A DNA stretch of 64,000 nucleotides from Armillaria gallica. Lineage: Eukaryota; Basidiomycota; Agaricomycetes; Agaricales; Physalacriaceae. The stretch spans positions 372,001-436,000 of the forward strand of contig JBANDB010000021.1 in assembly GCA_037576215.1 (NCBI GenBank), given 5' to 3'. Shown piece after piece: positions 36,100 through 46,236 of this stretch. The translations under genes were made by a program, and so were the position numbers. The notes below the pieces were generated by a model. It searched no databases. It worked only from the letters and a program-made list of their open reading frames with translations, and had not been told where the DNA came from. Each line of letters opens with the position of its first letter. Positions within the stretch are counted from its first letter, which is position 1.

Positions 36100-36849
36100 A
36101 GTACAGTAAGCCTGACGCACAACTAGGAATAACTGTACTCCTGTGCAATGACCCCAAGAACGACCTCGCCACCAGGCCAGGGTTTGATAGGGTTTCAGAC
36201 CGCATCCGTGACAACATCTGCATATTGACGGACAACTTCATGAGGGGCGTTGTCTGCGTAATCATCGAAAGCGGAAAGTAGATACATCAAATCGCATACG
36301 GTGCGAAGGTGTTCTAAGAAGGGATTACTACAAACAAATGGACTACCAATTAAGCTGCATACATTTTGTTGCTGTCAGTATTGGAGTTACTAGTGGCTGT
36401 ACGAGCCGTCGGAATCAACCGGCTCCGAACCCGTTATTTACCGTACCCGTAGCTTTTCTTTCTTTACCGTTTACCACCATGTCGACATACTAGGTCTAAA
36501 CGAGTTGCTCTTTTCGTTCCCTCCCGTGCTCGAACTACAACAGTCAGGCACCCTAGAGAAGCCAATAAACCTTGGGGTCGTCATTGATAAGTGCAACACA
36601 TTGCGACTCTGGAGGAAATATCATACTGGAGTCGCAGCGTTCAAACACTTTGTAAATACCAATGAGCAGAGCAAAAAGGCAGCGGCTCGGAGCCTACCGT
36701 TGAGCTTCTGGCCCAAATGTATCCAAGGACCGAAACCAAGTATCTGACGCAGCCTTGACTTCCTCGTGATGAGGATTGATTTTGCGAGGTCATGGCCAGT
36801 ACATGAGAGTATCGGGAATGCAGAACACGACTTCAGATTGAGTGTCCAT
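36100..36849 (-). pseudogene. Sesquiterpene synthase pseudogene C, 3'-truncated
   Basis: Exon 1 starts at ATG 36849 ([19 protein letters not shown]) and carries a TGA in place of Trp (36790-36792). Exon-2-like FERCDS and exon-3-like GLLASL sequence follow near 36630 and 36570. A 164-bp element splits exon 3 (36379-36542). Exon 4 (ending at 36139) retains HLRTVCDLM, but the Asp-rich motif is DDYAD rather than DEYTD and there is a second TGA at 36195-36197. Similarity continues ~40 bases into intron 4, where it matches gene B better than A, then stops: exons 5 and 6, with the NSE motif, are gone. Its upstream region to ~38720 matches that of gene A, so it is a copy from segmental duplication. 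Confidence 0.85.
36374..36547 (-). mobile_element. 164-bp element, copy 1, with perfect 5-bp target duplication
   Basis: Element 36379-36542, flanked by GTCAG on both sides (36374-36378, 36543-36547). Read on the minus strand it begins TGTTGTAGTTCGAGCACGGG and ends GTAACTCCAATA. A second copy of exactly the same length is at 47154-47317 in the other orientation. It interrupts exon 3 of terpene-synthase pseudogene C. TG-initial ends and 5-bp duplications suggest a miniature solo LTR (TRIM-type). A/B-box-like phrases inside (TGGTAAACGG, GGTTCGGAGCC, ~35 bases apart) leave a SINE as an alternative. Confidence 0.8.
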
Positions 36850-38720
36850 GTTGCTAAGGAAAGCTGAAGTCTCTGTAACTGTAAGTCGTGGATGTTCTGA
36901 AATTTTATACCGTTACAATCTCGGGGGGAATGGGATGATTTTCCTGAATGAACATGTTGATGTGCCCATTTCTAGATTCGTCCTAGGAATTGAATTTTGA
37001 GGCATGAGTATTTCGCCAGTGTTTAATCATGAGCACTTGATATTTTAAAATAAAATGTGGCTTAGTCCACAAGCGTGCTTGTAACAGGACAGACACCTTA
37101 AGTAATTTCATACAGTTACTTCGCGCCAAGGTGATATGATGAACGTGTGAAAACGCTTGCTTAGAGCAACTGAATCTTTCTAGAAGTTGAATTGAAAATG
37201 AGGTACGCTGCGGAGGTAACCTAAAACGGAAGCTTAAAAGGGGCCCTTGTTTTGCACGCTAGAAGGGACCGTAAGTCAATTGTTCCATAGGGGGAAATGT
37301 TTTCATACCGTTCTACTGATAGCCTGTTCGGGACTGAGAACGGCTTCGCTAAATCAAACCTTTTTAGGGCTTCGTTTTTTACCAGCTAAAACGTGCTGGC
37401 GTCTGCTGTGAATGGCCATCAGGTTACGACGTCACTGGCATGATGAAGTCTGAGTTGACACAATACTCGTTACATTTCATGACTTAGTCACATATAAATG
37501 AAACCCTCCCACATGAGGAGGGTAGCAAACATAGGCCATTCGTAAGCTTGGTATGCTCGGCTCGTACGCTGCGATATCCAGGATCTGGAGGACGGTGTTG
37601 CATTGATGCTAACGCCGGGATGGGTGGTTCGTTATCAGCAGCTGGAGGATAACGAATCTATAAATAACACCACGTACTTCAGGTGTGATGCTGAGGAATT
37701 TCCCTACAGACTGGAACCATTCCAACTGTGGTTGTCAAGTGAATTCCATTCATGCACGAATTCCTCAACCTTAATCTCACTCCACTTTCTACTGAACGCT
37801 CTTGTAAGTCCGACTATTCTTCAATAACGTGATGGGATCCGTTGTCCTTGAAATCTGGAAAGACAATTTTAGGACTGTTTCAGATCGTGCGGCAAAGTGA
37901 AGGACAGACCAGGGTGGAATTGTCGACTGTAGTAGAGTAGCTTCAAGGAAGAGGATTAGTCCTCATTTTCTAGCACTTTGACGCTACCAGAAACGGAGAA
38001 GACAGAAATACCCACCCCAAATTCAGCCAAGTACGCCTCAAAGCAGAAAGGTCGCAATTAAGACACCATCCCCATTATGTTGAATCTTGAGCAACCACAA
38101 CATGATGGTCAGCTGGTACCATAGATCCGCATATACCAGCGCTTGCAAACGCAGAGGAGTGAGGCTCAGAACATTCACCGCCCAGTCTGCCGATACTGCT
38201 TTCATCTTGACCGAGTTCTGATAGAGCTATTACGGTCATCAAGCGCTACTGCGCAGGAGGGATGAAGAGCATGGGTAATAGGTATAAAGTCTGTTTATCA
38301 CCATGTCATGTCGACCAGAGGCCTCGTCACAGAGACGAGATGAGAAGGTTAAAGGAAAAAAAGAAAAGGAAATCAAATTAATTAAAAAATCCGTTGTTCG
38401 TTACCAAGCGCACACACCCATGCGTCAAGGGTAGACGACTTTGCCCACGAAGAGTGTCTCATCGTATACCACCAGATCCATTGTGACAGCTAGCTAACCG
38501 ACGGTCAACGTCAGCGCATCACGGCCGTGCACGAGAGCTGATGCCTCCCTCAAAGGTGGGAACCCGCCGTGTTCCAAAGGCGAACGAAGTACACTGTGAG
38601 GCACGCTTGGAGGTTCGAACACACACTTGAGTTAGAAGAAAACGACCTGGCTGTCGAGGTTTTGATCTTTTGGTCAACTGGCTGGGACTATCTGAGACAA
38701 GGCAAGATCGGGTAATTCGA
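36850..38720. repeat. Segmental duplication block U, copy 1
   Basis: Matches 41762-42125 and then 46237-47800 in the same order and orientation. It includes the synthase promoter region (TATA-like 'tttta' near 36905), 'catttctagattcgtc' near 36970, 'gaggagggtagcaaa' near 37516 and 'ccaggatctggaggacgg' near 37575. 37230-37410 has no counterpart in copy 2. A minus-strand frame of ~45 codons ending at the TAG at 38494-38496 (LVHGRDALTLTVG at its C-terminus) is open in both copies. No complete gene is recognisable. Confidence 0.75.
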
Positions 38721-39185
38721 CAACCTTGGACAAAATCTTTGCGAGTGCAAGGGAAATGAACCTTGGAGACAACTACATTCGGGTTGAGTATTTATCTGGC
38801 ATGTTACAAATTGAAACGAACCTACGTGCTCGACTTGGCTTCCGTTGATACTGCGATATCAACTCTTTGTTCGTCAGCATGAGAGAGATGGTATTCACTG
38901 AGCTGTTTTGATATTGAATATTGAATATTGAACTACCAAGTCCCCGACGTTGACATAACGCTTCGAGTTGAAACTTCGTTAAGCAAGAGATGTCCGACAA
39001 GATCCCGGCCCCAGTGAGGCCGTTGAGTTTGCCTCAGCTGACGACAGCGTGTGTCGGTCTTTCATACGTCGAAGAGTTACAGGTATTTTTATTTTCAAGA
39101 CCAGGAAGGTGACAAGAAATCGGCATGCGAGTGGTGCCATGCCGTGATGATGATGGCAGAAAGAAGATGACTCATTTGAAAGTCA
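38721..39185. other. Short unique spacer
   Basis: Lies between duplication block U copy 1 and block D copy 1. It holds only short frames. The tandem phrase 'attgaatattgaatattgaa' occurs near 38915. Nothing else is supportable. Confidence 0.35.
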
Positions 39186-40235
39186 TTGATTTCCTTTTCA
39201 AGTTCGCTCTTGCCATCATGATATCCTCCTTGACTCTCACGTTTCTTTCATCTCCACGACAATCTTTAATTCTGTCGAATCTGACTGTCGAATGCAAATC
39301 TCGAAGAGGCCTTCAACGACGGTGCACCAGATTGTAGCCCTAGGCGCGGAGGCGGTGTCGCTCTCGAAGAACAGGGCCTTTCGCGCTTGCCGTTGCCTTA
39401 TCCGTCTCCTGGATTGAAAAAGAGGGTAATCTCACCTCTGTAGCCCTGTGGGGGTAACCGAGCGGTAACCGGAAGGTCATGATGTCCTCGACGGAGCGAA
39501 TCGAACAGTTGCAGGTGGGTTATGTCCGTGTGAGACTGGCCATTGCTTATTCCTGCACTCATGCAGGGCGTCCCCACTGTCACAGAGCGCGGCCGACTAA
39601 ATCCGATGCCCGACTTTCCAAAAGGAATGAAAGCGGTCCAAATGTTATCCAAAAACAACAGCGAGATTTTTCAAGTTCAACCACATTTCTTTTCCTTCCA
39701 CCATGCACTGGTAATCACCATTCGCCTTTCGACAATGATGTCGACTCTAAGGCTAAACCTCGCCTGCCGTCTCGCCTTCACGAATCTGTACCACAAACGA
39801 GGAATACAACCAAGGGCACCAGGGAGAGACGTCGAAGAAACAAGCCTTCCGCCTGACGGGGAAGACCAGTAAGCATTCGCGTCTTCTTTAAACTTTCAAA
39901 TCCTCACATCTCTGGTAGTCGCGAAGATTCTCCGCCAAGAGAAGACTCAGGATTCTGCCGTCGACGTGTACACAGCTCGCTCTCAAAGATATTTTGAACC
40001 AGCTGCCTTTCACTATGTGATAGCGAGGGGCCGAACCACTTTCCCAGAGACTTGTAGACACGGATGGAGGTAGGAAGTCCTGGCGACGCGTGAGTCTCTC
40101 TCCTTCCGTAGAGCATCTCGCCAGCGTACTCTGGTACGCTACTCTGCGTCAATTATCCCGATGGGATTGTAATCATATGGTCTGTGAGCGCTTGAACTCT
40201 CGCGTTTGTTCTTCTTTCTTTTGTCTGACACCCAG
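39186..40235 (+). repeat. Segmental duplication block D, copy 1
   Basis: Matches 50545-51600 in order and orientation. Shared landmarks are 'gactgtcgaatg/gactgtcgactg', 'cattgcttattcctg', 'aggaatgaaagcggtc', 'ctcacgaatctgtacc' and 'gggatcgtaatcatat'. A plausible intron (GTGGGT...CATGCAG, 39515-39565) precedes a frame GVPTVTERGRLNPMPDFP...KGMKAVQMLSKN. The same phrase order is frame-shifted in copy 2, so this may be a dead gene fragment duplicated together with the synthase. I do not recognise the protein. Confidence 0.65.
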
Positions 40236-40456
40236 ACAGGTTCTCCGAAGGACTCTAATCAGTTGAGAAGAGGAATTAGCACAGAGACAGTACTCCCCAA
40301 ATCCTTGGAACGAGGGGCTGTCTGCCATGCCCGACGTGTACGCCATTCCATCTATCGGTCCTCGGAGATGTCATACCTTTCGGGTGCGCATAATCGCAAA
40401 ACGTGAAGATAACCCATTCTGAAATATTGGAAACGCAAGAAATGAGAGGTAGCAGG

Positions 40457-41761
40457 TTACTGTGAGTGTACAAGAAGCGGCTCGCTCATCGAGAACTGCT
40501 TCGGCATGAGAGTAACTATTCTGTGCTCCTGCACCGCTCTACCGTTGGATCCAAAATACCGTTCGCTCTCGAAACTCCAGCAGAAATCTCCCCGTACCCA
40601 ATTCGCAGTGCCGTGCAGATAGCGGGATGCAAGAACATCGATATCGGGTCCCCAGGACGGTATCTCTGTCCACAACGTCAGGAACTTGGTTCTAATCGAC
40701 CGATGGTGGTCTTCTACCCATGATAGAGCATCCTCAAGATCACAATTCAGCTCGTTCATGACGGAGACGACTATGTTATGGGGATGCTCCTCGAGAGCCT
40801 GCTCCTTGTTGTATGATACAAGGTCCTGCAAACCAAAATTAATAAGTACTGCAGCGACACGGAAACGAAAGTGGGAAGTTTCACATTGTCCATGATTATT
40901 AGGTCGCAGCTCATACGTCGCAGAGCAACAACGGTAGGATGGTAGAACACCTCGTCAGGCAAGTCATAGCCTAGCTCTAACATTGCATATGACGGGTCAA
41001 CTCCGATCGTGAGACGACGGACATCGAAGTAATCATCGATGTTCCGAATATGACAATGATGACGATCCTTTGCCTGTTCGACAACGGCGTCCGTATAGTG
41101 TCCGAAAGCTTCGACAAAGCGCTTCTGGGAGGTATTACTTGCCGACTTGACGCCACGACCCCAAAACCTAAAGAAGTCAGAGTGAGCCGGATTTGAAAGG
41201 AAAGATTCTTACTCCTGTGCAACCAATCCAAGGATGACCTCGTCGCTTGGTCGTGGTTTGGTTGGGTCTCTGATTGCATCCATCACAATGTCTGCGTATT
41301 GGCGGACAATTTCAGGAGGGGCATTGTCGGTATACTCGTCAAAAATGAAAAATAGGTTCATCAGGTCACATGCGGTGCGAAGATGTTCTAGCACAATGGT
41401 GTCACTACAGTGACATGCAGAGGCGGCGAAACCGTGTCATTACCTTTTGTTGCTGTCGGGTATGCCAGCGAACATAATAAACCTTTGAAAATGTTAGTAC
41501 TGTCCTAACTGGAGCGTGGGGGAACGCGCCATACTGAAATTGCAGCTATCAAATGCACTGAAAAGCACCGGTCAGTGAGAGCTCAAACGCAGTACAACTA
41601 AGCGTCTACCTTTGAGCCCTCGGTTCAAAGGCTTTGAAGGAGCGAAACCAAGTTTCCGATGCAGCCTTGACTTCCTCATAATGAGGATTAGTTTTCCGAG
41701 GCCAAGGCCAGTAAGTAAGAGTGTCGGGAATGCGGAACACGACTTCAGATTGAGTGGCCAT
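40457..41761 (-). CDS. Sesquiterpene synthase A (six exons, 346 aa)
   Basis: A class I terpene synthase that would ionise farnesyl diphosphate and cyclise it to a sesquiterpene in the cytosol. Exons on the minus strand: 41761-41610, 41557-41535, 41482-41444, 41387-41213, 41167-40885, 40825-40457, all with GT-AG introns of 45-59 bases that keep frame (1,041 nt). The N-terminus [20 protein letters not shown] is typical of the basidiomycete family. Asp-rich metal motif is DEYTD in exon 4 (context [14 protein letters not shown]). The NSE metal motif NDLVSYNKE is created across the exon 5/6 junction. The C-terminal Arg-Tyr pair is in [11 protein letters not shown] 41761 is chosen because gene B and pseudogene C start at the same residue; an upstream in-frame extension lacks family features. 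Every motif is intact and length is normal. The product cannot be told from sequence. Block D lies just downstream and block U upstream. Confidence 0.92.
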
Positions 41762-42125
41762 GCTGGGAAAGAAAGCTGATGGTCTCTGTAATGAGATGTT
41801 CTGAACTTTTATACCTTTACGATTGCGGGGATAGGAATGGGGCACATTTCCTGAATGAACAAGTTGACGCGCGCATTTCTAGATTCGTCGCGGAATTGAA
41901 TTGTTAGACATGTATGTTTGGCCGGTGTTTGATCGTAAGCGCCTGACATTTTAGAAAGAAATGCGGCGTACTCCACAAGGGCGCTTGTACCAGGACAGAC
42001 GCTTTGAGTGGTTTCATACAGTTACTTCGTGCCAATGGGACATGATGAAGGACGTGTGAAACTGCTGGCGTAGAGCAATTGAACCTCTTTATAAGTTGAA
42101 ATGAACATGAAGTACGCTGTGACAG
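41762..42125. repeat. Segmental duplication block U, copy 2, promoter-proximal part
   Basis: Counterpart of 36850-~37220. The match stops where the cluster of TIR elements begins and the block resumes at 46237. The last six bases, TGACAG (42120-42125), are repeated directly after the second and fifth elements. Confidence 0.75.
41806..41813 (-). promoter_or_regulatory. TATA-like box of synthase A
   Basis: TATAAAAG on the minus strand, 45 bases upstream of the ATG. The same octamer lies at 55142-55149, also 45 bases before the ATG of synthase B, and a mutated version (TATAAAAT) lies ~54 bases before pseudogene C. Conservation of sequence and spacing between paralogues supports a core promoter. 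Confidence 0.6.
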
Positions 42126-42821
42126 TATGGGCGTAATAGCGTCCAAAAATTCGGGTAGATGCAGGTGGATATTTCCGGACACAAGTTGAGTAATCAGGCG
42201 CGCAAGTTACCTCAGGCTTGCATCCTCCCGCAACTTAACTAAATTTCCAATCATTATTCCTATGAACACGGACAATGAACGTCAGCGGACAATTGATACC
42301 ATAGTCTCATAGATGTCCGTGCGGGTCGCGAGAGGGATGAGGTGGTTGAACGGGTCGACATCATTTCGGCGGCTGCCATGAGCCTTGGCTTCTTTGTTGT
42401 GGTGGATTGAACTCATTAAGCTTTGAATCCGTTAGTTTCATCTATTTCTTCGTCGCCGTTTCACGCAATGAAGACTAACATCAGATTTCTTTGTCTTAGG
42501 TATTGATAACGGTAGTTTGTTCCTCAGTAGCGGGTCCTGCTCGGAATTAAGTAAATGTATGTCTTTTGTGCCATGATTTACTTCAAAACTGGCGTACCTT
42601 CGAACCACCGACAAATTGAGCTCACAGATGGCTCAACGAGAACGAGATTGCAAATGGTTCAAGGGTTCATGATAAAGCGGGCTGAGACGCGTAGGCGCTA
42701 GGCTGTATGACTATCCTTTGTCAGAATGTTGGCATCGGCAGCCTCTACAGAATCAAGGATTAGATATCCAGGTGCTCAAAGAAATACCACTTGCACGCAT
42801 CGGAATTTTTGGACGCTATTA
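42126..42821 (+). mobile_element. TIR element E1 of a five-member cluster
   Basis: Begins TATGGGCGTAATAGCG and ends with the complementary ACGCTATTA, the last eight bases of the usual terminus being lost where E2 abuts. Ends of ~100 bases are inverted copies. The interior is an inverted match to the interior of E4, so E1 faces the other way from E2-E5. Plus-strand frame near 42340-42410 reads DEVVERVDIISAAAMSLGFF then a stop. Confidence 0.8.
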
Positions 42822-43605
42822 TATGGGCGTAATAGCGTGTAAAAAATCACATAGGCGCAAGTCGTACCTTTCCGGTCGCAAGTTTATTATTGCAGACCAA
42901 ATTCACTGGAATTCTCTAACAAGTTGAGTCTTTTTTCAAGGTTTTAAACAAGTTAGCTATTGGCTATACTTAGTCTGGGATGGCCCTGATATTTGAATAT
43001 GATGTTGTATGGCACTCACGCCGTTCAGCCAGCCTCTTGGGACGTCTCGACTTCTCCAGAAATTAGAATTTTGTTTTCGCCGCGGCTCACTGAGCTCAAT
43101 CTTAACGGACTCGCAGTATGGAGACCATAAAGCCTTTGGCTCCAGAGCTAATTTTCTGGATGATATCGAAATACCTACCAGTTCTCAAACGGCATGCACA
43201 CATTTACTTCGAAGCATAGAGGATAGCGAGACACTAACTTCAAATCTGGAGATGAAACGTTGAAGGGCAATAAGTAAATCTCAGTTCATCGCATGAAACT
43301 GTGATAGGAAATACATAAAGCAGATAAATTAGAAACTGAAGAAATGCAGGCCACCACGGCCATGGATGAGATATCAATCACGGAAATAACGTCGGCCCGC
43401 CGCAGGACCACCTCTCACCTCATCCGGCGCTGGTTCCGCCCCCAGACCTTGTTTAAATTTCTATGGTGGAACTGGCGCTGATGCAAATATCTCAAAATCG
43501 CTTAACTTGCGAGGGGGGACACAAACTTGTGCGCCTACAAGTCACTTGCGATCAAATAACGACGGCTTGTGCCCGTCCTATTTGTTACACGTTATTACGC
43601 CCATA
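42822..43605 (-). mobile_element. TIR element E2
   Basis: Bounded by TATGGGCGTAATAGCG (42822) and TTATTACGCCCATA (to 43605), 784 bases. Followed directly by TGACAG (43606-43611), matching TGACAG at 42120-42125, so E1+E2 together are flanked by a perfect 6-base repeat. The interior is related to E5 in the same orientation (shared 'cagaaattagaattttgtt'). The coding-like motif seen in E4 is frame-broken here. Confidence 0.75.
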
Positions 43606-43610
43606 TGACA

Positions 43611-44443
43611 GAACCGTATGGGCGTAATAGCGTGTAAAAATTCCGACGGGCGCAAGTTGTATTTTTAAGGTAGCAGGTTGATTTTGATGTCCAACTTTGC
43701 TGTTATCTTCTCGCAAGTTACGGGCTGTTTTTACACAATTTTTCTTGTGGCAACAATCATGGAACAAGTAAGCAATAAGAGCCGGGCCGAAATATGTAAA
43801 TCTCGCTCCGCTACTAGGATACCTAATCATTGGTTATGTCGGTATGAATACTGATGTTCCGAGAAAGAATATCATATGCCAACACCTACGCCTTTCAGCA
43901 TGCTGTGTCATGAGCCACGGAACTCTCTGAAATTTGCTCTCAGACGTCGGTTTGTCATCGGCTCGCAGAGCAATTGAATCCAGAGTCAACCATAGACAAG
44001 GTTGAAAGGCATTCCAGGTGAAATATCAATCATTGCACAGAAGACATTCATACCTTGGATTCGAATCATCAAAGGTCGTATTCTACCGATGAGCAAACCC
44101 AGAGATCAAGACATCGAACACCATACGAATCTGACTACATCGCGTGTAACAGCGACAAAGAAACAGTTAACGTACTCAGAAGAAATGTTCAAGAAACGTT
44201 CAATGGAAGCTTAAGGCGCTCACCGTCGAATTGATCTCCGCACGTTCAATCACCTCGTCGCACTCTGAACACGCTGTCCAGACATTGATGGTAATAGTGA
44301 CTGGCACCGTTGAATATATCTCCGTAGAAAGTGACTTAACTTGCAGGGAGATGCGAGCTTGTGTACTTACAGGCAACTTGCAACCTGAACAAGACAACTT
44401 GCGCCCGTCCAAAAATTTACACGCTATTACGCCCATAGAACCG
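43611..44443 (-). mobile_element. TIR element E3 with perfect 6-bp target duplication
   Basis: Element 43617-44437 starts TATGGGCGTAATAGCG and ends CGCTATTACGCCCATA. It is flanked by GAACCG on both sides (43611-43616, 44438-44443). The interior is related to E4 in the same orientation (shared 'acctacgcctttcagca'). A minus-strand frame contains CDEVIERAEINS, related to the motif in E4. No transposase is present. Confidence 0.85.
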
Positions 44444-44447
44444 AACA

Positions 44448-45355
44448 TATGGGCGTAATAGCGTCCAAGATTTCCGATGCGTGCAAGTGGTATTTCTTCG
44501 GACACAAGTTAAATGTTGGTGGGCAAGTTCCCTTGCATCCTCCCTCAAGTTAAGAGGTATTTTACACAACTTGAAGGACATTGTTGCCTAATGATGACTT
44601 CGGAATAAGAAATTCGTGACTTAGCCGAATCTCCGCACCGACAGCTAACACCTGCTGAGGCTGGATAAGTAATCCTTGATTCCGTAGAGGATACCGATAT
44701 CAGCATTCTGGAAAAGGATACAGCCTAGTACCTACGCCTTTCAGCAGGCTTGATCACGAACCCTTGAACCATCTGCAATCTCGTTCTCGCTGGTTCTCGT
44801 TGAGCCTTCTTTGAGCTCGATTTGTCGGTCGTTGGAATGTTTGAACGATGTCAAAAGGTATGCCAGTTTGGAAGTAAATCATGGCACAAAAGACATAGAT
44901 ATCCTTTAATCCCTTCCAGCAGGATCCGCTACTGAGGAACAAATTGCCGTTGACAATACCTAAGACAAAGAAATCTGATATCAGTCTTCATTGCATGAAA
45001 CGGCGACGAAGAAATATGTAAACCCAATGGATACAAAGCCTAACGAGTTCGGCCCACCACAACAAAGAAGAAGCCAAGGCTATTAGCAGCCGCCGAAATG
45101 ATGTCGGCCCGTTCAACCACCTCATCACTCTCATGACCCACAGATCTTATCCGGACGTTTATGAGACTAAGTATGATATCAATTGTCGGCTCACGTACAT
45201 TACGTACATAGTCCGTGTTCATAGAAATCATTATCCATCAGTTAGCCTGCGGGAGGATGTAAGCCTGAGTTAACTTGCGCGCTTGATTACTCAACTTGTG
45301 TCCGGAAAATGTCCACTTGCGTCTGCCCGATTTTTTAGACGCTATTAGGCCCATA
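44448..45355 (-). mobile_element. TIR element E4, carries the best-preserved internal frame
   Basis: Bounded by TATGGGCGTAATAGCG at 44448 and AGACGCTATTAGGCCCATA ending 45355 (908 bases). On the minus strand 45231-45040 reads a 63-codon frame with IRSVGHESDEVVERAD and SLGFFFVVVGRT. After a plausible intron (ends TTTGTCTTAG) a second frame follows with NGNLFLSSGSCWKGL and IYVFCAMIYFQTGIPFDIV, stopping at 44754. This resembles a small spliced gene, perhaps captured from the host. I cannot name it and do not know whether it is expressed. Confidence 0.75.
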
Positions 45356-46236
45356 AATAGCGTGTAAAAAACCGGACATGCGCAAGTGCACTTTTTCCGG
45401 GTACAAGTTAGTTTTTAGGGTGCGGGTTTACTTACATTCTCCCCCAAGTTAAGGGCTCTTCTGCACAAGCTTGCTGTTGGCTATACTTTGGGGATCGGAT
45501 CTGGACTTGACCGTGACTGATATGTAGATCTCCGTGCCGCGTACTGATTATTAGTTATGTACGGTATAAAATCTAAATTCCTGAGAAAAAATACAATACC
45601 TACGGTGTTCAGTGGGTCCTATCGTACACCCTTCAACTGTCCAGAAATTAGAATTTTATTCTCAGTGCATTTCACTGAGCCCAATATTTCGTCCGCTCGC
45701 AGTCTGCAATGCGCATACTGTAGAAATTTTCAATAAAGGGTTGACCGTCTAGACGGTGTCGAAATTACGCTAGCTCCAAGATCTATCAAGGCACAGATGC
45801 ACGCATGCCTTGAATTCAAAGACATAAGGAAAACCCACTACTAAGGAATCTCAAATCCAAATACCAGACACTGAAGGGGAATAAGCATGAATTCGCCGCA
45901 TGAAACGGAGACGAATAAATAGGTAAATGAAATGAGTACGCTGAAGGAGTTCGGGCCATAGTGGCCCACAGAACCAAGACTTGTGTTAAGCGCCGCGGAA
46001 ACAATGTTGGCCACAACGTCCTCCCGACTCCGGCTCCGGCTCAGAACCCGGTCCACACGACTCCCCAGACCTTATCCTGACATCCATAATAGCATCTGAC
46101 GCCGATGTGCACATCCCCATAGTAGGAAGTCACTCAACTTGGGGGAGGACATGAACTTGCGCACTTGCATGTAACTTGCGACCGGAAAAAGTCAACTTGT
46201 CCCCAGCTGATTTTTTTACCAGCTATTACGCCCATA
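45356..46236 (-). mobile_element. TIR element E5, 5'-truncated end
   Basis: Starts directly after E4 with AATAGCGTGTAAAA (the first nine terminal bases are missing) and ends AGCTATTACGCCCATA at 46236, followed by TGACAG and the resumption of duplication block U. Minus-strand frame near 46050-45900 reads REDVVANIVSAALNTSLG, related to E4's frame but diverged. Confidence 0.75.

Noticed and set aside
35924..36265. A 113-codon minus-strand gene overlapping the end of pseudogene C
   Set aside because: It is exon 4 of the synthase pseudogene read in the wrong frame; the correct frame shows HLRTVCDLM and the degraded Asp-rich motif.
36379..36542. tRNA gene in the 164-bp element because of A/B-box-like phrases
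   Set aside because: No cloverleaf or anticodon stem can be formed and the B box deviates from consensus; at most a tRNA-derived or chance resemblance.
39479..39872. Two overlapping plus-strand frames of 109-125 codons in block D copy 1 as a complete gene
   Set aside because: Only one of the two frames shares phrases with copy 2, and there it is shifted. No start, stop or exon chain is conserved, so the whole is kept only as a duplicated block.
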